Shown in pieces: positions 28,243-36,954 of a stretch of DNA of 64,000 nt. A program made the position numbers and the translations under genes. The first letter of the stretch is position 1. Each line of letters opens with the position of its first letter. The notes under the pieces were generated by a model, which was not told the DNA's origin, ran no database searches, and worked only from the letters and a program-made list of their open reading frames with translations. Location of the stretch: contig NZ_FRAM01000002.1 in the NCBI RefSeq assembly GCF_900142325.1, forward strand, positions 868,001 to 932,000. The letters run 5' to 3'. This DNA is from Epilithonimonas mollis (GTDB taxonomy: Bacteria; Bacteroidota; Bacteroidia; Flavobacteriales; Weeksellaceae).

Positions 28243-28274
28243 AAAGCCAATCAGATTCTGATTGGCTTTTTCTA
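28243..28274 (+). terminator. Shared terminator of the rlpA-like gene and the convergent hydrolase gene
   Basis: Perfect 12-bp stem (28243-28254 with 28258-28269), 3-base loop and T-run. The hydrolase stop (28272-28274) lies just to its right. Confidence 0.85.
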
Positions 28275-30125
28275 TTTTATTATTTCAAATTCAATGGTGC
28301 TACCGCTTGATACTCTGATTTCTGCCTTTTCATAATCATCCTTGGTTGCCAGATAAGGGTTTTCCAGAAACTTTTGCGGATTGATTGCCATTAGTGGAAA
28401 CCATGTGTTTTGAACCTGAATCTGGATCTTATGCCCTTTTTTAAAAGTATGCAACACATCCTGTAATTTGACATTTACAATTGCGCCTTTATTTGGTATC
28501 AAGGGTTCCGGTTTTTCAAAACTGTTACGGAATCTTGCAGGCATTATCTCACTTCTCACCATCTGGTGATAATTGGCATATACAACATTGGGCTTGTCGG
28601 GATTTTGTTTTTCATCAGCGGGATAAATATCAATTAATTTCACAATGAAATCTGCATCTGTTGATGAACTTACAATTTTTAGTTGGGTTAAAATTTCTCC
28701 GGCTAAGGTCAGATCATTTTCAAGAACATCAGTGGTAAAGGTCACCACATCTGATCTGTAACTTGCAAACCTTTGATCTTCCGTCATATAGTTTTTTGGT
28801 GTGAAACCGTTCATGTCTTTATAGTTCTCGCTGCTGAGAACAGGTTTGTTGGGATCAGATATATAATAGGAAAATGTTTTCGGATTTTCTGGTTTTTGAG
28901 AAAGAATACCGGAGGAATTTAAAAAAAATGATTTTTTTTCTGTCTCTTTTGGTGGCCAGCTATCAAATTGTTTCCATTCTTTTTTTCCAGTATCGAACAT
29001 ATAAGCTTCCGGAAATTTGGCAGGCGTTTTAGAATCCTCTTTGAGGTAGTGATGGAAGAAAGGCTGCTCAATATTTTTCTGATAGAATGTTGCAATACTG
29101 TCTCCGAAATAAATATCGTTATGATAGTGTTTTCCGCTGTCGTAGTTCCATCCGCCGTGTGAAAAAGGACCCATGACGATCGTGTTTTTTGCTTTTGGAT
29201 TATTTTTTTCGATGGTTTTATAGATTTCCAGAGGTCCACGCAGATCTTCTGCGTCAAACCAGCCACCGACTGTCATCACAGCATGGCTGATATTCTTCAG
29301 GTGTGGCAGCAGATTTCTTTTTTTCCAGAACTCATCATAGTTAGGATGATTTATAACTTCCTGCATGAAGAAATTGTCTTTATAATATTTGTCCACGCCA
29401 TCCTTCAGGGTTCCCATATCTTTATAAAAAAGGTAACCATCTTCCGAAGTTGGCTTTAATAATTTATCATTGAACCAGGATTCTTTCTCAGCCTTGGTTT
29501 TCTGAATGCCAAATACTGGAAAAGTTTTAAAATAGCTCATCAGAAAAGCACCGTTATGGTGGAAGTCATCAAACCAGAAATCTGAGATCGGCGCCTGAGG
29601 GGACGATGCTACAAGAGCCGGGTGATTGGCCAGAGTTCCGACAGCGGTATAAAAACCGGGATAAGATGTTCCGTATTGCCCCACTTTTCCATTATTGTTC
29701 TGAATGTTTTTCACCAGCCAGTCAACGGTGTCATAGGTATCGGTGCTTTCGTCCACATCCTTTTTTGTTTTGTGATCTACCTGTGGCGTCATATTAGTAA
29801 AAGTTCCTTCACTCATATATCTTCCTCGCACATCCTGGAACACGAAAATGTATTTTTCCTTTTCAATGAATTTGTTCGGGCTCAGTTTTTTCCTGAAATT
29901 ATTTTCGCCATAGGGTGCAATGCCGTAACATGTCCTGTTCATGATAAAAGGGTACTTGTTCGCCTTCGAAATATCTTTTGGCGTATAGATAATAGTGAAC
30001 AGTTTTGTTCCATCCCGCATCGGGATATAAACTTCTTTTTTTGTGAAATTCTCTTCAACAGATAACGTCTGTGAAAAACTGAAATTAATGATTAGAATAA
30101 AAGAAAATATCAGGAATCTTTTCAT
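28272..30125 (-). CDS. CocE/NonD family hydrolase (S15 peptidase fold)
   Basis: A 617-residue exported alpha/beta hydrolase (signal peptide 1-19, ending SFS-Q). Nucleophile Ser154 sits in QYGTSYPGF, and the strand 93-100 (IFVFQDVRG) and the GPFSHGGW segment supply the oxyanion tyrosine region and His. The C-terminal third is the jelly-roll domain of X-Pro dipeptidyl-peptidase/cocaine-esterase proteins. Likely a periplasmic or outer-membrane peptidase, esterase or beta-lactam acylase; the exact substrate cannot be told. The next gene on the strand is PAP2-like, with a 12-base gap. Confidence 0.88.
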   Translation of the reverse strand: MKRFLIFSFILIINFSFSQTLSVEENFTKKEVYIPMRDGTKLFTIIYTPKDISKANKYPFIMNRTCYGIAPYGENNFRKKLSPNKFIEKEKYIFVFQDVRGRYMSEGTFTNMTPQVDHKTKKDVDESTDTYDTVDWLVKNIQNNNGKVGQYGTSYPGFYTAVGTLANHPALVASSPQAPISDFWFDDFHHNGAFLMSYFKTFPVFGIQKTKAEKESWFNDKLLKPTSEDGYLFYKDMGTLKDGVDKYYKDNFFMQEVINHPNYDEFWKKRNLLPHLKNISHAVMTVGGWFDAEDLRGPLEIYKTIEKNNPKAKNTIVMGPFSHGGWNYDSGKHYHNDIYFGDSIATFYQKNIEQPFFHHYLKEDSKTPAKFPEAYMFDTGKKEWKQFDSWPPKETEKKSFFLNSSGILSQKPENPKTFSYYISDPNKPVLSSENYKDMNGFTPKNYMTEDQRFASYRSDVVTFTTDVLENDLTLAGEILTQLKIVSSSTDADFIVKLIDIYPADEKQNPDKPNVVYANYHQMVRSEIMPARFRNSFEKPEPLIPNKGAIVNVKLQDVLHTFKKGHKIQIQVQNTWFPLMAINPQKFLENPYLATKDDYEKAEIRVSSGSTIEFEIIK

Positions 30126-30137
30126 AAAAATTTGTTT

Positions 30138-30737
30138 TTAAAAAATGACAATTTTTACCATAATAAGGTAAGCCAAAGATACAAAAATAGCAATCAGACC
30201 GCCGGCAACAACCTCTTTCACTGTATGCCGCTTCAGAATAATTCTGGTAATTCCTATTAAAACAGATAATAAAAACCAAAAAATGCCGATTGTGGGATTG
30301 ATAGCAAAAAACAGAGCGGCTACATAAATATTAAGGCTGGTGTGCATAGAGCTTTTAATGAAAAAATTACTGATCTGCATCATCATCAGCAATATGCAGA
30401 GCATCAATACAGTCCAGTCGATTTCCTTATGAAGGAAGTAATCTACGGCAAGAAATACTATTGTTGCAAGAATAATAAACACATATAAAGAATGTCTCTG
30501 CTTTCTATTGGAAACATCCATGTTGGTGTAATTTCCTTTTTTTACGTTTCTATAGATCCATATCCCAACAGGAATTATTAGTAACAAAAGTATAGGCAGA
30601 AATTTTTTAGTGGCTTCTTCCCATGTATAATTAATGTAGCTGTAGTAAAAAAAGTACAGAACCAAAGACACAAGAGGATTGAAAAAATTAGAAATAAATC
30701 TTGAGACAGATAAAACATTCGGGTCTTTGACTTCCAT
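30138..30737 (-). CDS. PAP2-like membrane protein with altered motifs
   Basis: A 199-residue membrane protein with five to six helices. I start at ATG 30737; the TTG at 30758 adds 7 residues and overlaps a promoter-like stretch. The PAP2 motifs are degenerate: NRKQRH instead of KxxxxxxRP, SSMH instead of PSGH, and TR-x5-H-x3-E instead of SR-x5-H-x3-D. His of motif three is kept. It may be a lipid phosphatase of altered activity or an inactive relative. It ends 12 bases before the hydrolase gene begins and is probably its operon partner. Confidence 0.65.
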   Translation of the reverse strand: MEVKDPNVLSVSRFISNFFNPLVSLVLYFFYYSYINYTWEEATKKFLPILLLLIIPVGIWIYRNVKKGNYTNMDVSNRKQRHSLYVFIILATIVFLAVDYFLHKEIDWTVLMLCILLMMMQISNFFIKSSMHTSLNIYVAALFFAINPTIGIFWFLLSVLIGITRIILKRHTVKEVVAGGLIAIFVSLAYLIMVKIVIF

Positions 30738-30954
30738 CGGTGCAAATTTCGCGAACAATATACAAAAATATCTGAAATATTAAATTTTGTTGATTTTTAA
30801 AATTTATTAATGTTGATTTAATAATATTTGAATGTAAATACCATAATCTGTTCAAAGCGCAATCGATTGCATTTGTGAGCGTTTTAAATATTTGACATTT
30901 GTGGCATCTCCTAAAATATGATAATATGCATATAATAGAAAGTAAAATTTTTCT

Positions 30955-30962
30955 TATTTTTG
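30955..30962 (+). promoter_or_regulatory. -7 box of the pdhA promoter
   Basis: TATTTTTG fits TAnnTTTG. The pdhA ATG at 30983 leaves a short leader. A TTG codon at 30899 that would extend the reading frame lies upstream of this box and is unlikely to be used. Confidence 0.45.
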
Positions 30963-30982
30963 CTACATATTTCAAAACAACA

Positions 30983-31984
30983 ATGAAAGAATTTTCTAAA
31001 GAAGTCTACCTGAAGTGGTACGAGGATATGACGATGTGGAGACGGTTTGAAGACAAATGCCGTTCTCTTTATCTGAAACAAAAAATCAGAGGTTTTTTAC
31101 ATCTTTATAATGGTCAGGAAGCTATTCCTGCGGGTTTCACGCATGCGATGGATATGTCAAAGGATAGCATGATCACGGCTTACAGATGTCACATCCATCC
31201 AATGGCGATGGGCGTGGATCCAAAAAGAATAATGGCAGAACTTTGCGGAAAAGCAACGGGAACATCCAAAGGAATGGGTGGTTCTATGCACATTTTCAGC
31301 AAAGAGCACCGTTTTTACGGTGGGCATGGTATTGTTGGCGGTCAGATTCCTTTGGGAGCAGGTATCGCTTTTGCAGACCAGTATTTTGACAGAAAAGCCG
31401 TTAATATCTGCTTTATGGGTGATGGTGCTGTTCGTCAGGGTTCCCTTCACGAGACCTTTAATATGGCGATGAACTGGAAGCTTCCTGTGGTTTTTGTTTG
31501 TGAGAACAACGGTTATGCGATGGGAACATCTGTAAAAAGAACTGCCAATCATGAGGATATTTATAAATTGGGATTAGGATATGAAATGCCTTGTCTTCCT
31601 GTAGATGCAATGGATCCTGAAAAAGTTGCAGAAGCAGCTTACGAAGCTATTGAAAGAGCCAGGAGAGGAGACGGCCCAACTTTTATCGAGGCGAGAACGT
31701 ACCGTTACAGAGGACATTCTATGTCTGATGCAGAACCATACAGAAGCAAGGAAGAGGTTGCACAATATAAACTGGAAGATCCGATCGAAATTGTTAGAAA
31801 GAGGCTTCTTGACAACAATTGGGCTACGGAACAGGATTTGGAATCCATTGATGAAAGATCCCGTGAGTTTGTAGAAGAATGCATTGATTTTATGGAGCAG
31901 TCTCCATATCCGGATCTGTCTCAGGTTTATGACTTTGTTTATTCTACACCGGATTATCCCTTCATTGACAAATTAGAAAACTAA
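30983..31984 (+). CDS. pdhA: Pyruvate dehydrogenase E1 component, alpha subunit
   Basis: Thiamine-diphosphate-dependent decarboxylation of pyruvate, alpha half of the alpha2beta2 E1. I chose ATG 30983 (333 residues, starting MKEFSKEVYLKWYEDM). The upstream frame to 30899 is only a non-conserved extension. The ThDP-binding signature GDGAVRQGSLHETFNMA...CENN (GDG...NN) is intact, and RTYRYRGHSMSD carries the phosphorylation-loop equivalent. E1-beta is not adjacent; the next gene is E2. In this group E1-beta is often encoded elsewhere. Confidence 0.95.
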   Translation: MKEFSKEVYLKWYEDMTMWRRFEDKCRSLYLKQKIRGFLHLYNGQEAIPAGFTHAMDMSKDSMITAYRCHIHPMAMGVDPKRIMAELCGKATGTSKGMGGSMHIFSKEHRFYGGHGIVGGQIPLGAGIAFADQYFDRKAVNICFMGDGAVRQGSLHETFNMAMNWKLPVVFVCENNGYAMGTSVKRTANHEDIYKLGLGYEMPCLPVDAMDPEKVAEAAYEAIERARRGDGPTFIEARTYRYRGHSMSDAEPYRSKEEVAQYKLEDPIEIVRKRLLDNNWATEQDLESIDERSREFVEECIDFMEQSPYPDLSQVYDFVYSTPDYPFIDKLEN

Positions 31985-32067
31985 AATATTATTAATTTGA
32001 AATTTTGAAATTTGAACTTCAACGAATTTCAAATCTCGAATCTCAAATCTCAAATCAATAAAAAATT
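31985..32067 (+). repeat. Low-complexity inverted and direct repeats between pdhA and the E2 gene
   Basis: The gap is built from AAATTTGAA / TTTCAAAT units in opposite orientation (about 31998-32032) and repeated TCAAATC / TCGAATC units (32030-32055). A hairpin could form in the mRNA between the two genes. No T-run, so termination is not expected. Confidence 0.5.
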
Positions 32068-33687
32068 ATGGCAGAAGTAATTACGATGCCCCGTCTATCC
32101 GATACAATGACGGAAGGTAAAGTTTCAAAATGGCACAAAAAAGTGGGTGACGCAGTGAAAGAAGGCGACATCCTTGCTGAAATCGAAACGGACAAAGCGG
32201 TTCAGGATTTCGAATCCGAAGTGAACGGTACATTATTATATGTCGGAGTAGAAGAAGGAGGGCAAGCGCCTGTGGATTCTGTTTTGGCGATCATCGGAAA
32301 AGAAGGTGAGGATGTATCTGCACTTATTGGAGGCGGTGCAAAATCTGAAGAAAATATATCCGGGGAAGAATCTAAAACCGAAAATGAATCTACATCCGAG
32401 GAACGTGAGACCGAAGAATCTTCTTCTGCTGATATCCCAGAAGGTGTCGAAGTAATCACGATGCCGAGACTTTCCGATACAATGACGGAAGGTAAAGTCG
32501 CCAAATGGCAAAAAAATGTTGGTGATGCTGTAAAAGAAGGTGACATCCTTGCTGAAATCGAAACAGATAAAGCAGTACAGGATTTTGAATCTGAATTTAA
32601 CGGAACATTATTATACCAAGGTGTGGCTGAAGGTGATGCTGCAGAAGTTGATAAGATTTTAGCAATCGTTGGTCCTGCAGGAACCGATGTTTCCGCTATA
32701 GTTTCCGGTGGTGGTAAAAAAGCTGCAGGTCCAAAAGCGGAAGCCAAGACTGAAACCAAATCTGAAGATAAGAAAGAGTCAGCACCAGTTGCAGCTTCTT
32801 CTACTGGCGAAAGAGTTGCAATCTCTCCTTTGGCAAAGAAAATAGCCGAGGATAAAGGTATCGATTTCGCGGGTATCAAAGGATCCGGAGAGAATGGAAG
32901 AATCGTTAAGAAAGATGTGGAGAACTATAAGTCTTCTGCTCAGCAAGCTCCGGTATCTGCGCCGACATCTGTTTCTGCACAGCCAAGTGTAACTTTCAAA
33001 CCTGGTGAAGATTCTGAAACGCCCAATTCTCAGATGAGAAACATCATCGCAAAAAGACTGGCTGAAAGTAAATTCACGGCTCCGCATTATTATCTGATGG
33101 TCGAGATCAATATGGATAAAGCGATCGAAGCGAGAAAAGAAATCAACAGCATGCCGGATACAAAGGTATCCTTCAATGATATGGTGATTAAAGCGGTTGC
33201 GATGGCATTGAGAAAACATCCTCAGGTTAATTCTTCCTGGGCAGGTGACAAAATCATCCACCATGGTAATATCAATGTTGGTGTTGCAGTTGCTGTTCCG
33301 GACGGTTTGGTTGTTCCTGTATTGAAAAATACGGATTATATGAACTACAACGAGATATCTGCATCAGTAAAAGATATGGCGGGAAGAGCAAAAACAAAAG
33401 CGCTTAAAGCCAATGAAATGGAAGGCTCTACTTTCTCCGTGTCCAATCTTGGAATGTTCGGAATCGAGACGTTTACTTCTATTATCAATCAGCCAAACTC
33501 CTGTATCTTATCTGTAGGTGCCATCGTCGAAAAGCCAATCGTGAAGAACGGACAGATCGTGGTGGGGAATACCATGAAACTTTCTCTTGCTTGTGACCAT
33601 AGAGTAGTGGATGGTGCAACAGGAGCTCAGTTTTTACAAACGCTGAGAACTTATCTGGAAAGCCCGCTGACACTTTTATTAGGATAA
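32068..33687 (+). CDS. Pyruvate dehydrogenase E2, dihydrolipoamide acetyltransferase with two lipoyl domains
   Basis: Core of the pyruvate dehydrogenase complex, transferring acetyl groups from lipoamide to CoA. Two lipoyl domains sit at about 2-76 and 128-205, with lipoyl lysines Lys43 and Lys168 in E-T-D-K-A. A peripheral-subunit-binding domain lies at 249-285 (ISPLAKKIAEDKGID), then the catalytic domain from about 315. The active site is DHRVVDGA near the end, with His and Asp in place. Glu/Ser/Ala-rich linkers separate the parts. The two lipoyl domains are close to identical at the DNA level. It follows pdhA and ends at a terminator. Confidence 0.96.
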   Translation: MAEVITMPRLSDTMTEGKVSKWHKKVGDAVKEGDILAEIETDKAVQDFESEVNGTLLYVGVEEGGQAPVDSVLAIIGKEGEDVSALIGGGAKSEENISGEESKTENESTSEERETEESSSADIPEGVEVITMPRLSDTMTEGKVAKWQKNVGDAVKEGDILAEIETDKAVQDFESEFNGTLLYQGVAEGDAAEVDKILAIVGPAGTDVSAIVSGGGKKAAGPKAEAKTETKSEDKKESAPVAASSTGERVAISPLAKKIAEDKGIDFAGIKGSGENGRIVKKDVENYKSSAQQAPVSAPTSVSAQPSVTFKPGEDSETPNSQMRNIIAKRLAESKFTAPHYYLMVEINMDKAIEARKEINSMPDTKVSFNDMVIKAVAMALRKHPQVNSSWAGDKIIHHGNINVGVAVAVPDGLVVPVLKNTDYMNYNEISASVKDMAGRAKTKALKANEMEGSTFSVSNLGMFGIETFTSIINQPNSCILSVGAIVEKPIVKNGQIVVGNTMKLSLACDHRVVDGATGAQFLQTLRTYLESPLTLLLG

Positions 33688-33710
33688 AAATTTATTCCAA
33701 ATATTTTATA

Positions 33711-33741
33711 AACCTTTCAATTTTTATTGGAAGGTTTTTTT
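33711..33741 (+). terminator. Intrinsic terminator after the E2 gene
   Basis: A 10-bp stem with one G-U pair (33711-33720 with 33727-33736), a 6-base loop and T-run. Confidence 0.8.
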
Positions 33742-33818
33742 ATGTCAGGATATTTAGATATGCAAATTTCAAATGCTTATATAGATCCAAAAATAGTTAT
33801 TCTGATGAAGGATTTGAT

Positions 33819-33826
33819 TATATTTG
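33819..33826 (+). promoter_or_regulatory. -7 box upstream of the DUF2490 gene
   Basis: TATATTTG fits TAnnTTTG. The GTG start is 4 bases downstream, so the mRNA would be leaderless or almost so. The nearest -33-like triplet is TTA at 33797-33799. Confidence 0.4.
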
Positions 33827-33830
33827 CTTC

Positions 33831-34538
33831 GTGAAAAAAGCAGGATTTTTATTTCTTTTCTTGGGATGTTTTGTATTGGGTCAGAACCATCTTTCTGGCT
33901 TTAATATGATGTCTTTTACCTATAAGATGGATCCGAAATGGATGGCTTATGTAGAGCTGCAGGCCAGGGCGAGGAAGGATTATACAGTGATTGATTATTA
34001 TGAGACAAAAGGCGGTATTGGCTACAACCTGAATAAAAATAATCAGGCATTTGTCGGTGTCGGACGGTACGGAACGTATGAGAAAATGAAAATTACTCAG
34101 GAAGAATTCCGAATCTGGCTTCAATATACTTTGACACAACGCTTTGGAAGGCTGAAGCTGGATCACAGAGCCAGGGCAGAACATCGTTTTTTCTATGCCA
34201 GCCAGACTGGTGAACACACGGAAGCCAACCGTTTCCGATATAGGCTGAGTGCAACTTTGCCAATCAATAAACCAAAAGTTCAGGAGGAAACTTTTTTCAT
34301 GAATGCTTTCGAGGAAGTGTTTTTAGGGCCGAAAGATCCAAACTTCAAAAGAAACCGGACTTTCGCCGGATTTGGTTATCAATTCAATCATTCATTATCT
34401 GCAACAACTGGCTACATGTTCCAGCGTGAGTTTGCCGTGAAAGGAAATGACAATTTTCATTTTCTTTATTTCTCTCTGAATTTTACTCTGGATGCGACAG
34501 ATGACGAAAAAGATATTGTCATCCCGATGGTGGATTAG
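33831..34538 (+). CDS. DUF2490 outer-membrane protein
   Basis: A 235-residue exported protein with a GTG start; no in-frame ATG precedes the signal peptide (about 1-18). The mature part has alternating beta-strands such as WMAYVELQARARKDY, FRIWLQYTLTQRFGRLKLDHRARAE and FAGFGYQFNHSLSATTGYMF, as expected for a small barrel. DUF2490 proteins are found in Bacteroidota and Proteobacteria and have no assigned reaction. It ends 4 bases from the stop of the convergent AraC-type gene. Confidence 0.85.
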   Translation: MKKAGFLFLFLGCFVLGQNHLSGFNMMSFTYKMDPKWMAYVELQARARKDYTVIDYYETKGGIGYNLNKNNQAFVGVGRYGTYEKMKITQEEFRIWLQYTLTQRFGRLKLDHRARAEHRFFYASQTGEHTEANRFRYRLSATLPINKPKVQEETFFMNAFEEVFLGPKDPNFKRNRTFAGFGYQFNHSLSATTGYMFQREFAVKGNDNFHFLYFSLNFTLDATDDEKDIVIPMVD

Positions 34539-34542
34539 GCAA

Positions 34543-36294
34543 TTAGAAAACATTCTTTATACCATCAAGCGCAGATGTGCCGGATGTATTGTTCTCCAGC
34601 TCTTTTTTTCTTTTTCTGATGAAATCTGTTGGACGGATTCCATTGATTTCAAAAAATAAGTCCGAGAAATTCTGCCTGGATGCAATCCCACATTCTTTTG
34701 CCAGAGTGTCAATGGTATAATTGAGATAGATGTTCTTTTCAAATAGTAGTTGGGTGATATGTCTGATCCTTAGTTCGCCCAGATATTTGTTGAAGTTCAT
34801 GCCCTTCTGCTCGTTGATAACAGCCGAGAGGTAGTTAGAATTTGTTTCCAGCTGTATCGCAAGTTTCTGGATGGTGAGACCTTTCTGTGTAAACTGTTTT
34901 TTTTCTTCAAAAATCGTAAGTTTTCTGAGCAGTTCCTGCTTTATTGATTGGGTAATCTGTGTTTTCTTGTCATCATTATTTTCAGTGATATTGGTGACGA
35001 CAGCATTCTCTGTACGGCTATAATTTTGATTCTGCAATTTCTGATGAAGAAGCATGTACTGATTAAGAATATTTTTTTCTTTCTTGAATTTCTTGTATAA
35101 AACCAAAACCAGAAAACCTGCTATTATTACCAGGATGCTGATAAATACAAAACTCCATACATTAGCCTTTTCCAGTTTTCCTTTCTCTTCCAGAAGCGAA
35201 TTGGTATCGTATTCTCTATGGACCTTGGGAGAGAGATAAGCAAAATCTCTGGAAATGATGCTGTCTGCCTTCAGCAGCTGCGTTGTATAAAATAGCTGTT
35301 GCTTGGCATCTTTCTTATCTTTGTAGTAATTGATAAGCAATTCATAATTCTCTCTCAGCTCCGGAAGTATAAAGTTTTGCTTGGTAAAGATAGAATCGAT
35401 TTTTTTAAAATTTTTGATTGCTGCTTCTTCATTTTTAAGCGCCAGCTGACTTTTTCCGATATAAAAATAATCTACGGATTCCCATGCAAAATCGTCAGTC
35501 ATCAGACCAAGAGATTGGTTAAGGTAATCGATTGCAGAATCATATCTGTTATTGGAATATTCGGAGATACCCATAGATTTCAGGAAGCAGCTTCTTTCTT
35601 TAGAAAACTCCGGTTCGTTGAATGTCTTTAATAAACCGACGTTAGTTAAAGAGTCTGCCTTGGAATAATCTTTCATATTCCTGTAGCAAATGATCATCTG
35701 ATGGAGGCTGTTCAGATAACCCTTCATATTATTAAACACCTGAAATTTATGTGTATTCTTGTTATTTGCCTGGGCTTCGAAATAGGTAAGACACTCCTTG
35801 AAAAGATCCAAAGCTTCCTCATTATAACCCAGATAATTTTTCACAACGCCGAGGTGATAGGAAACCTTGTTTTTCAGATAGAGATCGCCTGTGTTTTTTG
35901 AATATTTATAGGCCATAAGATATTCATCCAGCGCTGGTTTATACTTCTTCAGCTTGGCATAGAAAATACTTCCTTTTAGGATATAAGCTGTGGAAACACG
36001 GTCATCACTTCCGGATTTGTATGCAGCGTCCAGGCAGCTGTCAGCATATTTAACCTTTCGGTCTATCGATTTTGAGTAAAATACCGCATCACGATACGCC
36101 TGAAAAAGTTCCGGATATTTTTTCTCTGTCTTTGCTTTCTGGATGTAGGGATTGATAAAAGTGAAGGCACGGGTATCATTTTCTCCATAGGTTTCATATG
36201 CTTTTCTGAGGCCTTCATAGGTGGCTGGGATCTTGTCTCGTGAAAATAAGAATCCCGAAAAACACACAAATATGATAAAGAAAAAATTTTTCAT
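34543..36294 (-). CDS. TPR-containing AraC-family transcriptional regulator
   Basis: A 583-residue hybrid: signal segment (1-18), about seven TPR-like repeats in the periplasm (to about 370), a membrane helix around 385-405, a coiled linker and a C-terminal AraC helix-turn-helix pair at about 470-570. The second HTH is preceded by the family signature GIASRQNFSDLFFEINGIRP. Such one-component regulators are common in Flavobacteriia, where they sense envelope signals. The gene is monocistronic and divergent from the small lipoprotein gene at 36592. Confidence 0.9.
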   Translation of the reverse strand: MKNFFFIIFVCFSGFLFSRDKIPATYEGLRKAYETYGENDTRAFTFINPYIQKAKTEKKYPELFQAYRDAVFYSKSIDRKVKYADSCLDAAYKSGSDDRVSTAYILKGSIFYAKLKKYKPALDEYLMAYKYSKNTGDLYLKNKVSYHLGVVKNYLGYNEEALDLFKECLTYFEAQANNKNTHKFQVFNNMKGYLNSLHQMIICYRNMKDYSKADSLTNVGLLKTFNEPEFSKERSCFLKSMGISEYSNNRYDSAIDYLNQSLGLMTDDFAWESVDYFYIGKSQLALKNEEAAIKNFKKIDSIFTKQNFILPELRENYELLINYYKDKKDAKQQLFYTTQLLKADSIISRDFAYLSPKVHREYDTNSLLEEKGKLEKANVWSFVFISILVIIAGFLVLVLYKKFKKEKNILNQYMLLHQKLQNQNYSRTENAVVTNITENNDDKKTQITQSIKQELLRKLTIFEEKKQFTQKGLTIQKLAIQLETNSNYLSAVINEQKGMNFNKYLGELRIRHITQLLFEKNIYLNYTIDTLAKECGIASRQNFSDLFFEINGIRPTDFIRKRKKELENNTSGTSALDGIKNVF

Positions 36295-36591
36295 TGTAAA
36301 TTTTTAATTCTTCGTCATTTGTGTGTACAAAAATAAGAAAATATGATTTATGAATGTCAAATTTTCAACAGAAATAGTTTATGTTTTGAATGATAAGAAA
36401 GATAATGTTAATCATCTGTCTAACAGGTTTTTAACATTGTCTCAATTTGTGAATTAGGACGTCAAGATTTCAGAATATTGACCACAAAAGTTTTCGCAGG
36501 ACAAAAATAGAGCCTAATTTCGTATCAGAAAATGGTAAGAAAATGTTTCTTTGCACCATTCAGAAATTTAAAATAAATAATTATACTCAAT

Positions 36592-36813
36592 ATGAAAAAA
36601 TCTATCTCAATTCTTGCAATTGCATTAGTGTCCCTCAATTTTGTTTCTTGCAGACAAGATGATGTTACATCTGATATGGATGTTGTTACAAAAAAAGAAT
36701 CTTCTAACTTCAGAAAAGGAGGTGATTCGGTAAAAGCTGAAACAACTACTGTTCAGCATGCGCAACGTCCAGTTGATCCAGATCCACCAGTAAAAGACGG
36801 AACTAGCTGGTAG
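36592..36813 (+). CDS. Small lipoprotein, unknown function
   Basis: A 73-residue protein with a lipobox-like signal: hydrophobic 5-18, then FVSC with Cys20, followed at once by RQDD, an acidic stretch. The rest is short and polar and ends PDPPVKDGTSW, an ending I associate with small Chryseobacterium surface proteins. No domain recognised. It opens 298 bases from the divergent AraC-type gene, so it may be its target. A perfect hairpin without T-run lies 39 bases after the stop. Confidence 0.6.
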   Translation: MKKSISILAIALVSLNFVSCRQDDVTSDMDVVTKKESSNFRKGGDSVKAETTTVQHAQRPVDPDPPVKDGTSW

Positions 36814-36851
36814 TCAATACTAATAAAAACATTCATTCTATAACACTATAT

Positions 36852-36881
36852 CTGCCTCAATTTAATTTTAGATTGAGGCAG
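36852..36881 (+). repeat. Strong hairpin between small lipoprotein gene and secreted-protein gene
   Basis: Ten perfect pairs (CTGCCTCAAT 36852-36861 with ATTGAGGCAG 36872-36881) around a 10-base loop. Neither strand has a T-run next to the stem. It may protect mRNA ends or mark a processing site in a two-gene transcript. Confidence 0.5.
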
Positions 36882-36954
36882 GTTCGGAGGTAGAATTGAA
36901 ACTGCGTCCATTAATCGGAGTAAGAATCTCATATTTCTTATCAGATATTTTTCT

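Noticed and set aside
30899-30982. Extended start of pdhA
   Set aside because: The extra 28 residues include the promoter box and are not like E1-alpha.
32202-32879. Minus-strand frame of 225 codons across the E2 gene
   Set aside because: It is a shadow of the lipoyl-domain region, caused by the absence of certain codons in the repeat-rich linker; the plus-strand gene is certain.
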